64,000 nt of DNA from Stenotrophomonas nitritireducens (GCF_001431425.1 NZ_LDJG01000001.1:124001-188000); one strand, 5' to 3'; shown: positions 6,814 through 16,350, numbered from the stretch's first letter. Made by a program: numbers and translations. Notes: a model not told the origin generated them from the letters alone.

Positions 6814-9558
6814 ATGGATACGGGGCAGGTGATGGACAGCGACAACTGGCAGCGCGTACGCGAACTCTTCGATGCGGTGTGCGACCTGCATCCCTCGCAT
6901 TGGCGGACCGAACTGGCGCGGCTGAGTGCTGATCCGGAGGTGGTCGCCGAAACGCTGGAACTGCTGGAGGCGCAGACCGTCGACCTGTCGCGCGTGCAGT
7001 CGCCGCTGCGCGGATTGCTGGAGGCCGGCGTGCAGACCGAACGCGCCGAAGGCGAACGGCTGGGGCCGTGGCGGCTGTGCGAACGCCTCGCCAGCGGTGG
7101 CATGGGCGTGGTGTTCCGCGCCGAGCGCGCCGACGGCCTGTACACGCAGGAAGTGGCGATCAAGGTCCTGCATGCCACGCCCGATCCGCGCATCGCCGAA
7201 CGGCTGGCCGCCGAGCGGCGCATCCTCGCCGGCCTGCAGCACCCCAACATCGCGCGCCTCTACGACGGCGGTACCACGCCCGGCGGCCAGCCCTACCTGG
7301 TGATGGAATACATCCACGGCCAGGCGCTGGATGCCCATTGCCGCCGTTGCCGCCTGGATCTGCGCCAGCGGCTGGCGCTGTTCCTGAAGGTATGCGCGGC
7401 GGTCCAGGCAGCGCACACGCGGCTGGTGCTGCATTGCGACCTCAAGCCGGCCAACATCCTGGTCCGCGCCGACGGCGAGCCGGTGCTGCTGGACTTCGGC
7501 ATCGCGCGGCTGGTCGGGAACGACGGCGATCCGGGCCGGCAGCCGTTCTTCACTCCCGGCTACGTGGCGCCCGAGCTGCGCGCGGGCGAGCCGGCGGGCA
7601 TGGCCAGCGACGTCTACAGCCTGGGCATCGTGCTGGCCGGACTGCTTTCCGCTCAGGATGCCGCGCGCGGCCCGGCCGCCGGACAGGCGCCGCTGCCGCC
7701 CAGCCATCTGGCGGATGCGGGCTGTACCTGGCGCGGCGCGTTGCGCGGCGACCTGGATGCGATCGCGATGCGGGCGGTGGCCGCGTCGGCGCAGGAGCGC
7801 TATCCCTCGGTCGAGGCGCTGGCCGCCGATGTCCGCCGCCACCTGGGACACCGGCCGGTGCTGGCGCGCGGCGGTGGCGGGTTCTACCGCGGTGGGCGGT
7901 GGCTGCGGCGCAACTGGAAGGGCATCGCCGTGCTGATCGGCATGCTGCTGCTGGCGGGCGCCTTCGTCTGGCGGCTGGCCGAGGCCCGTGCCGAGGCCGA
8001 GCGGCAGACGCAGGTTGCCGAACAGGTGAGCGCTTTCCTGGTGTCGATGTTCGAGGCGGCCGACCCGCGCGAGAAAGGCGCGCGCGCCGGCGAGGACATC
8101 ACCGCGCGCGAAGTGCTCGACCGCGCCGCGGCGCGGGTGGACGCAGAGCTGGAGGCCTCGCCCGAAGTGCAGGCGAGGCTCAAGGGCGTGATCGGCCTGG
8201 CCTACCGCAACATGGGCGACCTGGTGCGGGCCAACCCGATGATGCGCGCCTCCGCCGAAGCGCTGGCGGCCCGCGGCGGTGCGCGGAACATCGACGAGGC
8301 CGCGCGCCAGTTCAACCTGCTGGCCGGCAGCCACGCCAACAACCGCAACGGCCGCGAAGGCGAAGCGCTGGCCCGGCGCGCGCTGGCCCTGCTCGGGCAG
8401 CAGCCGGCGGACAGCTTCCGCGTCGCCCAGGCCTACAACTCGCTGGGCCTGTCGCTGCTGTCCGAGCAGCGTTACGGCGAGGCGGAACTGGCCTTCAGGC
8501 AGGCGCTGCAGCGGCACGAACTCGCGCACCGCGACCAGTTCATCGGCGTGACCTTCGACAACCTGGGCATGATGTACCGGCGCAAGGGCGAGCTGGCCGC
8601 GGCAGCGGCGGCGTTCGAGCGCTCCACGCCGATCTTCCAGCGGATGTTCGGCCAGATGTCCTTCGATTACTGGGCCAGCGACAGCGAGCGCAGCCTGGTG
8701 CTGCTCGACCAGGGGCGGTTCGACGAGGCGATTGCCGCGTTCGAGGCCAACCTGGTCCGCGCGCCGCGCATCTTCGGCGAGCGCAGCGTGTACTACATCA
8801 GCGGCACCAGCCGCCTGGCCGCTGCGTTGATCCGCAAGGGCGATTACCTGCGGGCCGACGAGCATGTGCGTGCGGCGCTGAAGCTGTCCGCCGAGGTGAT
8901 GGGCGAGGACAGCTTCAATTATTCGATGATGCTGGAAACGGCGGCGCAGCTGGCCGAAGCCCGCGACGACCGGGTGGCCGCCGAAGCGGCCTGGCGCCGG
9001 GCATTGGCGGTGCGCCGCGCCGCTATCGGCGGTGGGCATCCGGATGCGCTGGATCTGGAGCTGCAGTTGGGCCTGTTCCTGGCCCGGCAAGGCCGGGTCG
9101 AAGGCGACGCGCTGGTACGCCATGCTCATGCGGCCTGGTTGCCGCGGATTCCGGCCGGCAGCGCAAATGGGCTGCGGCTGCGCCAGGGATGGGCGGAATG
9201 GCTGCTGTTGAAAGACCGCCGGCAGGACGCCCGGGCCGCGTTGGCGGCGGTGGCCGCCGAAGCTGCGGCGGCCAGCCCGGAGGTCGCGCTCCGCCAGCAG
9301 GTGCTGCAGGCCACCCTGCTGCAGCGCGAAGGCGACGCGGCGGCGGTCGCCGCATGGCGCGATGTGGTGGCTGCCAGCACGTCCCTGTTCGGCGCGCAGT
9401 CCGCCTGGACGGCGCGTTGGCGGCTTGCCCTGGCCGATGCCCTGGTCGCCGCCGGGCAGCGCGGCGCGGGCGAATCCGCGCCGGCGCTGCAGGTGCTGCG
9501 GGCGCAACTGGTCGCGGACAGCCCGCTGCTGCATCGCGTGGAGCAGGCGCGGCAATGA
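6814..9558 (+). CDS. Ser/Thr protein kinase with transmembrane helix and TPR region (orphan paralogue)
   Basis: This 914-residue protein has a short N-terminal domain and then a kinase domain (about residues 79-345): glycine loop LASGGMGVVF, VAIK117, catalytic loop H207-C-D-L-K-P-A-N, D227-F-G and a VAPE motif. One membrane helix follows (about 370-388). The long C-terminus is rich in alpha-helical TPR-like repeats and is predicted to be periplasmic. The usual Arg before the catalytic Asp is Cys, making it a 'non-RD' kinase. Its closest relative in the window is the kinase at 28083-30851, which shares the same architecture and the N-terminal FDAVCDL segment. Unlike that one, it has no sigma factor beside it. 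ATG 6832 is an alternative start. Confidence 0.85.
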   Translation: MDTGQVMDSDNWQRVRELFDAVCDLHPSHWRTELARLSADPEVVAETLELLEAQTVDLSRVQSPLRGLLEAGVQTERAEGERLGPWRLCERLASGGMGVVFRAERADGLYTQEVAIKVLHATPDPRIAERLAAERRILAGLQHPNIARLYDGGTTPGGQPYLVMEYIHGQALDAHCRRCRLDLRQRLALFLKVCAAVQAAHTRLVLHCDLKPANILVRADGEPVLLDFGIARLVGNDGDPGRQPFFTPGYVAPELRAGEPAGMASDVYSLGIVLAGLLSAQDAARGPAAGQAPLPPSHLADAGCTWRGALRGDLDAIAMRAVAASAQERYPSVEALAADVRRHLGHRPVLARGGGGFYRGGRWLRRNWKGIAVLIGMLLLAGAFVWRLAEARAEAERQTQVAEQVSAFLVSMFEAADPREKGARAGEDITAREVLDRAAARVDAELEASPEVQARLKGVIGLAYRNMGDLVRANPMMRASAEALAARGGARNIDEAARQFNLLAGSHANNRNGREGEALARRALALLGQQPADSFRVAQAYNSLGLSLLSEQRYGEAELAFRQALQRHELAHRDQFIGVTFDNLGMMYRRKGELAAAAAAFERSTPIFQRMFGQMSFDYWASDSERSLVLLDQGRFDEAIAAFEANLVRAPRIFGERSVYYISGTSRLAAALIRKGDYLRADEHVRAALKLSAEVMGEDSFNYSMMLETAAQLAEARDDRVAAEAAWRRALAVRRAAIGGGHPDALDLELQLGLFLARQGRVEGDALVRHAHAAWLPRIPAGSANGLRLRQGWAEWLLLKDRRQDARAALAAVAAEAAAASPEVALRQQVLQATLLQREGDAAAVAAWRDVVAASTSLFGAQSAWTARWRLALADALVAAGQRGAGESAPALQVLRAQLVADSPLLHRVEQARQ

Positions 9559-9592
9559 GCGCCTGCGGCTTGTGGCGGCCGGAGGCAGCGGC

Positions 9593-9598
9593 TAGGGT
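9593..9598 (+). promoter_or_regulatory. -10 element predicting a leaderless transcript
   Basis: TAGGGT ends exactly 6 bases before the ATG at 9605. Transcription from it would start at or next to the start codon, leaving no room for a ribosome-binding site. The same geometry recurs at four other genes here (see findings). Confidence 0.4.
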
Positions 9599-9604
9599 CG
9601 GGGC

Positions 9605-10246
9605 ATGAAGCGCTCTTTCCTCGCAGGTCTCCTGCCGCTGTTCTTCGTCCCGGTCGCGTCCTCGGCGGCACCGGTCCGCTCCGCCGCCGATACCGGCGCT
9701 GCCGCGTTCCTGGCGGCCCTGGCGCAGCATTGCGGGCAGGCCTTCGCCGGCCGCGTGGTGACCAACCAACCCGCGGGCGCCACGCCCGACCCCTTCGAGG
9801 GCAAGGCGCTGGTGATGCACGTGCGCGGGTGCGATGCGCCGGACCAGGAACTGCGGGTGCCGTTCCATGTCGGACAGGACCGTTCGCGGACCTGGGTGCT
9901 GACCCGCATCGGCGAACACCTGCGGCTGAAGCACGATCATCGCCATGCCGATGGCAGCCCGGACCAAGTCACTCTCTATGGTGGCGACACCCAGGACGCG
10001 GGCACCGCGCTGCGCCAGCAGTTCCCGGTGGATGCCGCATCCGTGGCGATGTTCGAGCGCGAGGGCATGGCCGGCTCGGTCCGCAACACCTGGGCGATGG
10101 AAGTGGAGCCTGGCCGGCGCTTCCTGTACGAACTGTCGCGTCCGGACGGCCGTCTGTTCCAGGTCGAGTTCGACCTGGCCCATCCCGTCCCGGCGCCGCC
10201 GGCGCCCTGGGGCGCCGATGCCGCCGCAACGGAAAAGGGCGCCTGA
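9605..10246 (+). CDS. Secreted protein of unknown function
   Basis: I do not recognise this 213-residue protein. It starts with a clear signal peptide (MKRSFLAGLLPLFFVPVASSAAP), so it is probably periplasmic. The mature part has no membrane helix, is fairly acidic and His-rich in one place (LKHDHRHADGSPDQVTLYGG), and has a Pro/Ala-rich C-terminus. It contains two cysteines (in QHCGQAF and VRGCDAP). The gene lies 46 bp after the orphan kinase on the same strand and has its own -10-like element directly before the ATG. Its last codons lie inside the hairpin at 10235-10257. Confidence 0.7.
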   Translation: MKRSFLAGLLPLFFVPVASSAAPVRSAADTGAAAFLAALAQHCGQAFAGRVVTNQPAGATPDPFEGKALVMHVRGCDAPDQELRVPFHVGQDRSRTWVLTRIGEHLRLKHDHRHADGSPDQVTLYGGDTQDAGTALRQQFPVDAASVAMFEREGMAGSVRNTWAMEVEPGRRFLYELSRPDGRLFQVEFDLAHPVPAPPAPWGADAAATEKGA

Positions 10247-10257
10247 CCGGCGCCCTT
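10235..10257. terminator. Bidirectional terminator hairpin
   Basis: Perfect 9-bp stem AAGGGCGCC / GGCGCCCTT with a 5-base loop that contains the stop codon of the upstream gene. It lies between two convergent genes. On the minus strand the stem is followed by TTTT, which supports termination for the DUF3011 gene. Confidence 0.6.
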
Positions 10258-10279
10258 CCGTTTCCTGCGGCAGGCGTCT

Positions 10280-11230
10280 TCAGCGTGCGCCGAAGCGCGC
10301 GCGGCAGCCGCCGTTCACCCACAGGCTGTTGCCGCTGTAGCCCCAGTTGCGGCCTTCCACGCACTGGGTCTTGGACAGCTGCTGGATCAGCACCGGCCGG
10401 CCCTGGCGGCGTTCCCAGGCGCAGGAACGCATGCGGTTGTCGTCGCTGCTGCATTCGATGCTGTAGTTGGAGCTGCCGCCCCAGTTGCCGTTGCCGCCGC
10501 CCCAGCCGCCACCGCGGCCCTCGGCGAACTCGGCGCGGCAGCCGTCGCTGACCCACACCGCGCCATTGCTGCTGCCCCAGTTGCGGCCCTCGACGCACTG
10601 CGATTTGGACAGCTGGCGGACCAGGGTGGCGCTGCGCCAGTCGGTGCGGCACACGCGCTGGCGGTTGTCGTTGCTCTCGCAGCGGATGGTCTGACCGTTG
10701 CCGGTGTTGCCTCCGCCCCAACCGCCGCGGCCTTCGGCGAACTCGGCGCGGCAGCCGTTGTCGACCCAGACCGAGCCGTTGCTGCTGCCCCAGTTGCGGC
10801 CTTCGATGCATTGGGTATTGGACAGCTGGCGCACCAGCACGGCACCGCGCCAGCCGGTGTTGCACACGCGCTGGCGGTTGTCGTTGCTCTCGCAGCGGAT
10901 GGTGCCGCTGTTGCCGTTGCCGCCGCCGTTGCTCCAGCCGCCGCGGCCCGGGCCGAAGTCGGCGCGGCAGCCGTTGCCGACCCACACCGTGCCATCGCGG
11001 CTGCCCCAGTTCTGGCCCTCCACGCAGCGGGTGCTGGACAGCTGGCGGACGATGATGGCGTCGCGCCAGCCGGTATTGCAGACCTGCTGGCGGTTGTTGA
11101 CGCTCTCACAGCGCACCGCGGCGACCGTGCCCGGGCCGTTGCCATAGGGCGACTGCGCGGCGGCGTCGGCGGCGAGGAAGGCGCCGGGCAGGAGGGCGGA
11201 AAGTCCGGCGAGCAGAAGCGGGCGGTTCAT
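10280..11230 (-). CDS. Secreted DUF3011 repeat protein
   Basis: This 316-residue protein has a signal peptide (to about residue 26) and four copies of a Cys-rich module of about 55 residues (39-92, 111-164, 182-235 and 258-314). The modules are joined by Gly/Asn-rich linkers. Each has the pattern R/E-C-E/S-S..N-R...C...R-QLS-T/K..C-x-EG-x-NWG...W-V-x-x-GC-R-A, typical of DUF3011. The four Cys per module suggest two disulfides in the periplasm or outside the cell. Function is unknown; the repeats suggest a binding or structural role. A -10-like TATAGT lies at 11263-11268 on the minus strand, upstream of the ATG. Confidence 0.85.
   Translation of the reverse strand: MNRPLLLAGLSALLPGAFLAADAAAQSPYGNGPGTVAAVRCESVNNRQQVCNTGWRDAIIVRQLSSTRCVEGQNWGSRDGTVWVGNGCRADFGPGRGGWSNGGGNGNSGTIRCESNDNRQRVCNTGWRGAVLVRQLSNTQCIEGRNWGSSNGSVWVDNGCRAEFAEGRGGWGGGNTGNGQTIRCESNDNRQRVCRTDWRSATLVRQLSKSQCVEGRNWGSSNGAVWVSDGCRAEFAEGRGGGWGGGNGNWGGSSNYSIECSSDDNRMRSCAWERRQGRPVLIQQLSKTQCVEGRNWGYSGNSLWVNGGCRARFGAR
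10286..11117 (-). repeat. Four tandem coding repeats in the DUF3011 gene
   Basis: Four units of about 160-230 bp each encode one DUF3011 module plus a Gly-rich linker. Units 2 and 3 are the most alike at both protein and DNA level (for example the shared RCESNDNRQRVC), pointing to recent duplication. Unit 4, nearest the C-terminus, is the most diverged. Confidence 0.8.
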
Positions 11231-11388
11231 GGCGGCGTCCCTGTTCAGGTTTGGATGGGCGAACTATAGGAAGAGTCTGGCTTAAGCGGGCGTGACTGCG
11301 GCGCGGATTTGCCCCGTTCGCCGGCCGGCCGCAAAATAGCCGGCTCGCCGGCGCCCTCCCGTGCCGGTATTCCCCTGCGGAGCTTCCC

Positions 11389-13146
11389 ATGCGTACCCAC
11401 TTCTGCGGCCTGGTCGACGAGACCCTGATCGGCCAAACCGTGACCCTCGCCGGCTGGACCGACGTTGCCCGCAACCAGGGCGGCGTCTGTTTCATCGATC
11501 TCCGCGATCACGAAGGCATCGTGCAGGTGACGGTCGAGATCGACAACGCCGAGGTATTCGCGGTGGCCGCATCGCTGGGCTACGAGGACGTGCTGCAGGT
11601 CGAAGGCGTGGTGCGCGCGCGCCATGCGGTCAACGACAAGATGCGCACCGGCAAGGTGGAGGTGATCGCCAGCGCCATCACCGTGCTCAACAAGGCCGCG
11701 CCGCTGCCGTTCCACGCCCACGAGAATCCGGGCGAAGACACCCGCCTGAAGTACCGCTACCTGGACCTGCGCCGCCCGGAAATGCAGCGCATGCAGCGCA
11801 CCCGCATCAAGCTGGTGCAGGCCCTGCGCCGCCACCTGGACGCGCGCGGCTTCCAGGACATCGAGACCCCGATCCTGACCAAGGCCACCCCGGAGGGCGC
11901 GCGCGACTTCCTGGTGCCGGCGCGCATGCACCCGGGCGAGTTCTATGCCCTGCCGCAGAGCCCGCAGCTGTTCAAGCAGATCCTGATGGTGGCCGGCTTC
12001 GACCGCTACTACCAGATCGCGCGCTGCTTCCGCGACGAGGCCCTGCGCGCCGACCGTCAGCTGGAATTCACCCAGCTGGACATGGAGTTCGCCTTCGTCC
12101 GCGAGCGCGACGTGCAGGATTTTGTCGAGGACATGATCCGCTCGATCTTCAAGGAAGTGGTCGACGTCGAACTCGATGCGCCGTTCCCGCGCATGACCTG
12201 GGCCGAGGCGATGCGCCGCTATGGTTCGGACAAGCCGGACCTGCGCATCGCGCTGGAACTGGTCGACGTGGCCGAACTGGTCAAGGACAGCGAGTTCGCG
12301 GTGTTCACCGGCCCGGCCAATGACGCCGACGGCCGCGTCGCCGCGCTGCGCATCCCCGGTGGCGCCACCCTGTCGCGCAAGCAGATCGACGAGTACGCCG
12401 CGCATGCCGCCAAGTATGGCGCCAAGGGCCTGGCCTACATCAAGATCGCCGACAACGGCGAAGTCAGCTCGCCGATCCAGAAGTTCTTCAGCGAGCAATC
12501 CTTCGCCGCGCTGGTCGCCCACGTCGGTGCCGGCAACGGCGACATCGTGTTCTTCGGCGCCGGCGGCTACAACAAGGTCTCCGATTTCATGGGCGCGCTG
12601 CGCCTGAAGGCCGGCAAGGACTTCGGCCTGGTCGCCGCCGGCTGGCGTCCGCTGTGGGTCACCGACTTCCCGATGTTCGAATGGGACGAGGAAGAGCAGC
12701 GTTACGTCGCCCTGCATCACCCCTTCACCGCACCGGCGGTGGACGACGTGGCCGACCTGCGCGCCAACGCGAAGACGGCGGTGTCGCGTGGTTACGACAT
12801 GGTGCTCAACGGCAACGAGATCGGCGGTGGTTCGATCCGTATCCACCGTCCGGAAATGCAGAGCGCGGTGTTCGAGCTGCTCGGCATCGGTGCCGAGGAA
12901 GCCCGTGCCAAGTTCGGCTTCCTGCTGGATGCTCTGAACTACGGGGCGCCGCCGCATGGTGGCATCGCGTTCGGCATCGACCGCATCGCCGCGCTGATGG
13001 CCGGCACCGAGTCGATCCGCGACGTCATCCCGTTCCCGAAGACCACCGGCGCGCAGTGCCTGATGACCGACGCGCCGTCGCCGATCGCCGACGCGCAGCT
13101 GGCCGAAGTGCACGTGCAGGTGCGGCAAAAGGCCAGGAGCGAGTGA
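11389..13146 (+). CDS. aspS: Aspartyl-tRNA synthetase
   Basis: This 585-residue class II synthetase charges tRNA-Asp with aspartate in the cytoplasm. It has the N-terminal OB-fold ([22 protein letters not shown]), motif 2 ([20 protein letters not shown]), the bacterial GAD insertion domain and a C-terminal motif 3 ([17 protein letters not shown]). Length and start (MRTHFCGLV) match bacterial AspRS. It heads the housekeeping block that continues with yebC and ruvCAB. Confidence 0.97.
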   Translation: MRTHFCGLVDETLIGQTVTLAGWTDVARNQGGVCFIDLRDHEGIVQVTVEIDNAEVFAVAASLGYEDVLQVEGVVRARHAVNDKMRTGKVEVIASAITVLNKAAPLPFHAHENPGEDTRLKYRYLDLRRPEMQRMQRTRIKLVQALRRHLDARGFQDIETPILTKATPEGARDFLVPARMHPGEFYALPQSPQLFKQILMVAGFDRYYQIARCFRDEALRADRQLEFTQLDMEFAFVRERDVQDFVEDMIRSIFKEVVDVELDAPFPRMTWAEAMRRYGSDKPDLRIALELVDVAELVKDSEFAVFTGPANDADGRVAALRIPGGATLSRKQIDEYAAHAAKYGAKGLAYIKIADNGEVSSPIQKFFSEQSFAALVAHVGAGNGDIVFFGAGGYNKVSDFMGALRLKAGKDFGLVAAGWRPLWVTDFPMFEWDEEEQRYVALHHPFTAPAVDDVADLRANAKTAVSRGYDMVLNGNEIGGGSIRIHRPEMQSAVFELLGIGAEEARAKFGFLLDALNYGAPPHGGIAFGIDRIAALMAGTESIRDVIPFPKTTGAQCLMTDAPSPIADAQLAEVHVQVRQKARSE

Positions 13147-13240
13147 TCCGGGACGAGAAGCGGGTGAGGGAAAGAGCGCGGCAGCTTCGGCTTCCCGCTC
13201 GTTCCTCGTGCCTCGTTTCTCTCTATCGGTTCCGGGTCGC

Positions 13241-13747
13241 ATGATCCGTCGCGCCACTCCTGCCGACGCCGCCACGCTGTGCACGCTGGCCGAACGCACC
13301 TTCGTGGAAACGTTCGGTCATCTGTATCCACCGCAGGACCTGGCCGATTACCTGGCGGGGGCCTACCCGGTGGAACTGCAGCGTGGTCAGCTGGAGTCGG
13401 GCGACTACGCCGCCTGGCTGCTGGAAATCGACGGCGAGGCGGTCGGTTTCGCTTTCGCCGGTCCCTGTGGCCTGCCGCATGCCGAGGCGCGGCCCGGAGA
13501 CGGCGAGCTGAAACGGCTCTATGTGCTGCGCGACCACCAGAGCGGTGGCTGGGGTGGCAGGCTGTTCGCGCAGGCCGAGCGATGGCTGCTGGAAGGCGGG
13601 CCGCGCACGCTGTGGATCGGCGTCTGGTCGGAAAACCTCGGCGCGCAGCGCTTCTACGGCCGGCACGGCTTCGGCAAGGTCGGCGAGTACGAATTCCCGG
13701 TTGGGCGGACGCGCGACCGCGAGTTCATCCTGCGCCGCCTGCCCTGA
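13241..13747 (+). CDS. GNAT-family N-acetyltransferase
   Basis: This 168-residue protein has the GNAT acetyl-CoA fold: an N-terminal MIRRATPADAATL strand-helix, the central ELKRLYVLRDHQSGGWGGRLFAQAE segment with the Q/R-x-x-G-x-G/A acetyl-CoA loop, and the C-terminal AQRFYGRHGFGKVGEYEF. It transfers an acetyl group from acetyl-CoA to an unknown amine. The ATG at 13241 was chosen because it begins exactly at the conserved IRRAT; an in-frame ATG 33 bases upstream would add residues that do not fit the family. It follows aspS by 94 bp. Confidence 0.85.
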   Translation: MIRRATPADAATLCTLAERTFVETFGHLYPPQDLADYLAGAYPVELQRGQLESGDYAAWLLEIDGEAVGFAFAGPCGLPHAEARPGDGELKRLYVLRDHQSGGWGGRLFAQAERWLLEGGPRTLWIGVWSENLGAQRFYGRHGFGKVGEYEFPVGRTRDREFILRRLP

Positions 13748-13901
13748 CCTTCCCCGCGATGCCGGCGGACAGCATCCGCAAGAGCCTTGCCGGGCGCCGT
13801 CGGCCGGGGATGTCCCGGCCTGTGTCGCTTCACCCGGCGTTGCGGAACGTTCGGCTTCAATCCCGCCGTGACCCGAAGCGCCGCCGCCGGCGCAGGACAG
13901 G

Positions 13902-14543
13902 ATGGGAGGCATGACGCACCGCGTACTGCTGCTGCACGGCATCTGGAACGCACGGGCCTGGGTGGGGCCGCTGGCGTGGCGCCTGCGCGCGCGCGGTTTC
14001 CAGGTCGGCGCCTTCGGCTATCCCAGCGTGTTCGGCGGCCCGGACGTGGCGGTGCCGTCGCTGATCGAGCGGTTGCGCGGGCAGGGCAGGATCTCGCTGG
14101 TCGGCCACAGCCTCGGCGGCCTGGTCGCGCTGGAAGCGTTGCGGCAGGAACCCGGGCTCGATGTGCCGCGCGTGGTCTGCCTGGGGTCGCCGCTGTGCGG
14201 CAGCGAAACCGCGCGCACCCTGGCCGGGCACGGCTGGGCGGCGGCGCTGGGGCGCAGCGGCGGCCTGCTGCTGCATGGCCTGCCGGAATGGCATGGGCGG
14301 GCGCAGGTAGGGCTGGTGGCCGGCAGCGTGCCGCATGGCCTGGGCGCGCTGATGGGGGCGCTGCATGGCGACTCCGACGGCACCGTCGCTTTGGCCGAAA
14401 CCCGCCTGCCGGGCCTGGCCGACCATTGCGTCGTTCCGGTCAGCCACAGCGGGCTGGTGCTGTCGCCCGAAGTGGCGGTCCTGACCGCCGCGTTCCTGCG
14501 CGACGGACGCTTCGGCGCAGGCGCTGCGCAGCGGGCGGCATGA
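13902..14543 (+). CDS. Alpha/beta hydrolase (lipase/esterase type)
   Basis: This 213-residue alpha/beta hydrolase has no signal peptide, so it should be cytoplasmic. It has an N-terminal LLLHGIW oxyanion region, the nucleophile elbow GHS70LGG and a likely catalytic His in VSHSGLVLSPEV. The arrangement resembles PGAP1-like lipases and esterases; the substrate is unknown. Either ATG 13902 or ATG 13911 could be the start. It is upstream of yebC, which has its own probable promoter. Confidence 0.8.
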   Translation: MGGMTHRVLLLHGIWNARAWVGPLAWRLRARGFQVGAFGYPSVFGGPDVAVPSLIERLRGQGRISLVGHSLGGLVALEALRQEPGLDVPRVVCLGSPLCGSETARTLAGHGWAAALGRSGGLLLHGLPEWHGRAQVGLVAGSVPHGLGALMGALHGDSDGTVALAETRLPGLADHCVVPVSHSGLVLSPEVAVLTAAFLRDGRFGAGAAQRAA

Positions 14544-14566
14544 CGGGCCGCCGTGCGGGGATCGGG

Positions 14567-14572
14567 TAGAAT
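14567..14572 (+). promoter_or_regulatory. Probable -10 box of yebC
   Basis: TAGAAT lies 36 bases before the yebC ATG, just after the previous stop. The -35 is not convincing. The same hexamer serves as the likely -10 box before yheS, tRNA-Lys and lysAC in this window. Confidence 0.35.
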
Positions 14573-14608
14573 CCGCCCCCTGTTCCCGACAGATGTACGG
14601 TAATCCCC

Positions 14609-15340
14609 ATGGGTAGAGGTCCTTCCATCGAAGCCCGCAAGAACGCGTCCGACGCGAAGCGCGGCAAGATTTTCACCAAGATCATCCGCGAGATCGGCGT
14701 GGCCGCCCGCGGCGGTGGAGGCGACCCCAACAACAACCCGCGCCTGCGCGTGGCCATGGACAAGGGCCTGGCCGCCAACATGTCCAAGGACGTGATCGAG
14801 CGCGCCATCAAGAAGGCCACCGGCGAGCTGGAAGGCGTCGAGTACGAGGAAATCCGCTATGAAGGCTATGCGCCGGGCGGCGTGGCGGTCATCGTCGACT
14901 GCCTGACCGACAACCGCGTGCGTACCGTGGCCGACGTGCGCCACGCTTTTTCCAAGTGCGGCGGCAACATGGGCACCGAAGGCTCGGTGGCCTTCATGTT
15001 CAAGCGCCTGGGCGTGCTGGCCTACGCGCCGGGCGCGGATGAGGAGAAGATCACCGAAGCCGCCATCGAGGCCGGCGCCGACGACATCGTGGTGTATCCG
15101 GACGACGGCTCGCTCGACGTGGTCACCGCGCCTGAGAATTTCCAGTCGGTGAAGGACGCGATGGAGGGCGCCGGCCTGGCCCCCGGCCACGCCGAGATCA
15201 CCTTCCGCGCCGACAACGACATCGCCGTCGCCGGCGACACCGCCCTGCAGGTGAAGAAGCTGCTGGACATGCTCGAGGACCTGGACGACGTGCAGGACGT
15301 GTACTCCAACGTCGACCAGGCCGGGCTGGAGCAGGCCTGA
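14609..15340 (+). CDS. yebC: YebC/TACO1 family protein
   Basis: This 243-residue protein belongs to the YebC/PmpR family, annotated as DNA-binding regulators; recent work on the family points to a role in translation of difficult (for example proline-rich) sequences. The N-terminus has the conserved [12 protein letters not shown], with [35 protein letters not shown] following. The middle and C-terminal parts ([38 protein letters not shown]) are also standard. In many proteobacteria yebC directly precedes ruvC, as here, with 69 bp between them. Confidence 0.95.
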   Translation: MGRGPSIEARKNASDAKRGKIFTKIIREIGVAARGGGGDPNNNPRLRVAMDKGLAANMSKDVIERAIKKATGELEGVEYEEIRYEGYAPGGVAVIVDCLTDNRVRTVADVRHAFSKCGGNMGTEGSVAFMFKRLGVLAYAPGADEEKITEAAIEAGADDIVVYPDDGSLDVVTAPENFQSVKDAMEGAGLAPGHAEITFRADNDIAVAGDTALQVKKLLDMLEDLDDVQDVYSNVDQAGLEQA

Positions 15341-15409
15341 CGGCGCGCCCGCGTCCCGTCATGTGAGACGGCGGCCGCCGATCATGGCCGCCGTTCCCCT
15401 CCGGCCGCC

Positions 15410-15937
15410 ATGGCAATGACCCGCATCCTCGGCATCGACCCCGGCTCGCAGCGCACTGGCATCGGCATCATCGAGATCGATGCCGGCGGGCGTGCCCGCC
15501 ATGTCCACCACCAGCCGCTGGTGCTGCTGGGCGCGGCGGATTTCGCCCAGCGCCTGAAGCGTCTGGTGCACGGCGTGCATGCGTTGATCGACGAGTACCA
15601 GCCGCAGGAAGTGGCCATAGAAAAGGTGTTCATGGCCAAGAACGCCGACTCGGCGCTCAAGCTCGGCCAGGCGCGCGGCGCGGCGCTGTGCGCGGTGGTG
15701 CTGCGCGATCTGCCGGTCAGCGAGTACGCCGCCACCGAGATCAAGCTGGCGGTGGTCGGCCGCGGCAGCGCGGAAAAGCAGCAGGTGCAGCACATGGTCG
15801 GGCTGATGCTCGGCCTGCAGGGCAAGCTGCAGGCCGACGCCGCCGACGCGCTGGCCGTGGCCATCACCCATGCGCACGTGCGCGCCACGGCCAATCGGCT
15901 GGGCGTGGGCGCGCGCGTGGCCTGGAGCCGCAAGTGA
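15410..15937 (+). CDS. ruvC: Holliday-junction resolvase RuvC
   Basis: This 175-residue endonuclease cuts Holliday junctions in the last step of homologous recombination. The acidic catalytic residues are in place: Asp in [12 protein letters not shown], Glu in VAIEKVF and the Asp pair in [14 protein letters not shown] second in-frame ATG at 15416 would also fit. It is the first ruv gene of the block. Its stop codon overlaps the GTG of the next gene by four bases (GTGA). Confidence 0.96.
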   Translation: MAMTRILGIDPGSQRTGIGIIEIDAGGRARHVHHQPLVLLGAADFAQRLKRLVHGVHALIDEYQPQEVAIEKVFMAKNADSALKLGQARGAALCAVVLRDLPVSEYAATEIKLAVVGRGSAEKQQVQHMVGLMLGLQGKLQADAADALAVAITHAHVRATANRLGVGARVAWSRK

Positions 15938-16350
15938 ACGGGCTGTGCCCGCCCGTGCCGGACGCCGGAACCGGCATGCCCGCCCGCGACCGGCGGATGC
16001 AGGGGATGGCGGGCCTGTGCGCCCTGTGCAGTCTGCTGTCCTGCATCGCGGTGCTGGGCGCCTGCGCCATCGCCGGCTTGCCGCAGGGGCTGGCGCAGGT
16101 CCTGGCGGTTGCGGCGGGCGCGGCCTGGTGCCTGTCGGCGTGCTTCGTGCTGTATGCATGCCTGCGCAGCGGGGTGATCGTTTCCCCGCTGGGGCTGCGC
16201 TTCACGCACCCGCAGGCAGACGCGCGCGACCGCCAGCCCGTGGATTACTGGCTGTTCCTGCTGTTCTTCGCCATGCTGCTGCTCAGCCTGACCGGCGCGC
16301 TGTACCTGGCGGCGGTCTTCGTCATTCCATCTTTCCAGGGAAATCCATGA
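15934..16350 (+). CDS. Small inner-membrane protein between ruvC and ruvA
   Basis: I do not recognise this protein (138 residues from GTG 15934, or 124 from ATG 15976). It has about three hydrophobic segments: [41 protein letters not shown] and [20 protein letters not shown]. The GTG overlaps the ruvC stop and its own stop overlaps the ruvA ATG (ATGA), so it is translationally coupled to both neighbours and must be made with RuvA. No recombination-related motif is seen. Confidence 0.7.
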   Translation: MNGLCPPVPDAGTGMPARDRRMQGMAGLCALCSLLSCIAVLGACAIAGLPQGLAQVLAVAAGAAWCLSACFVLYACLRSGVIVSPLGLRFTHPQADARDRQPVDYWLFLLFFAMLLLSLTGALYLAAVFVIPSFQGNP

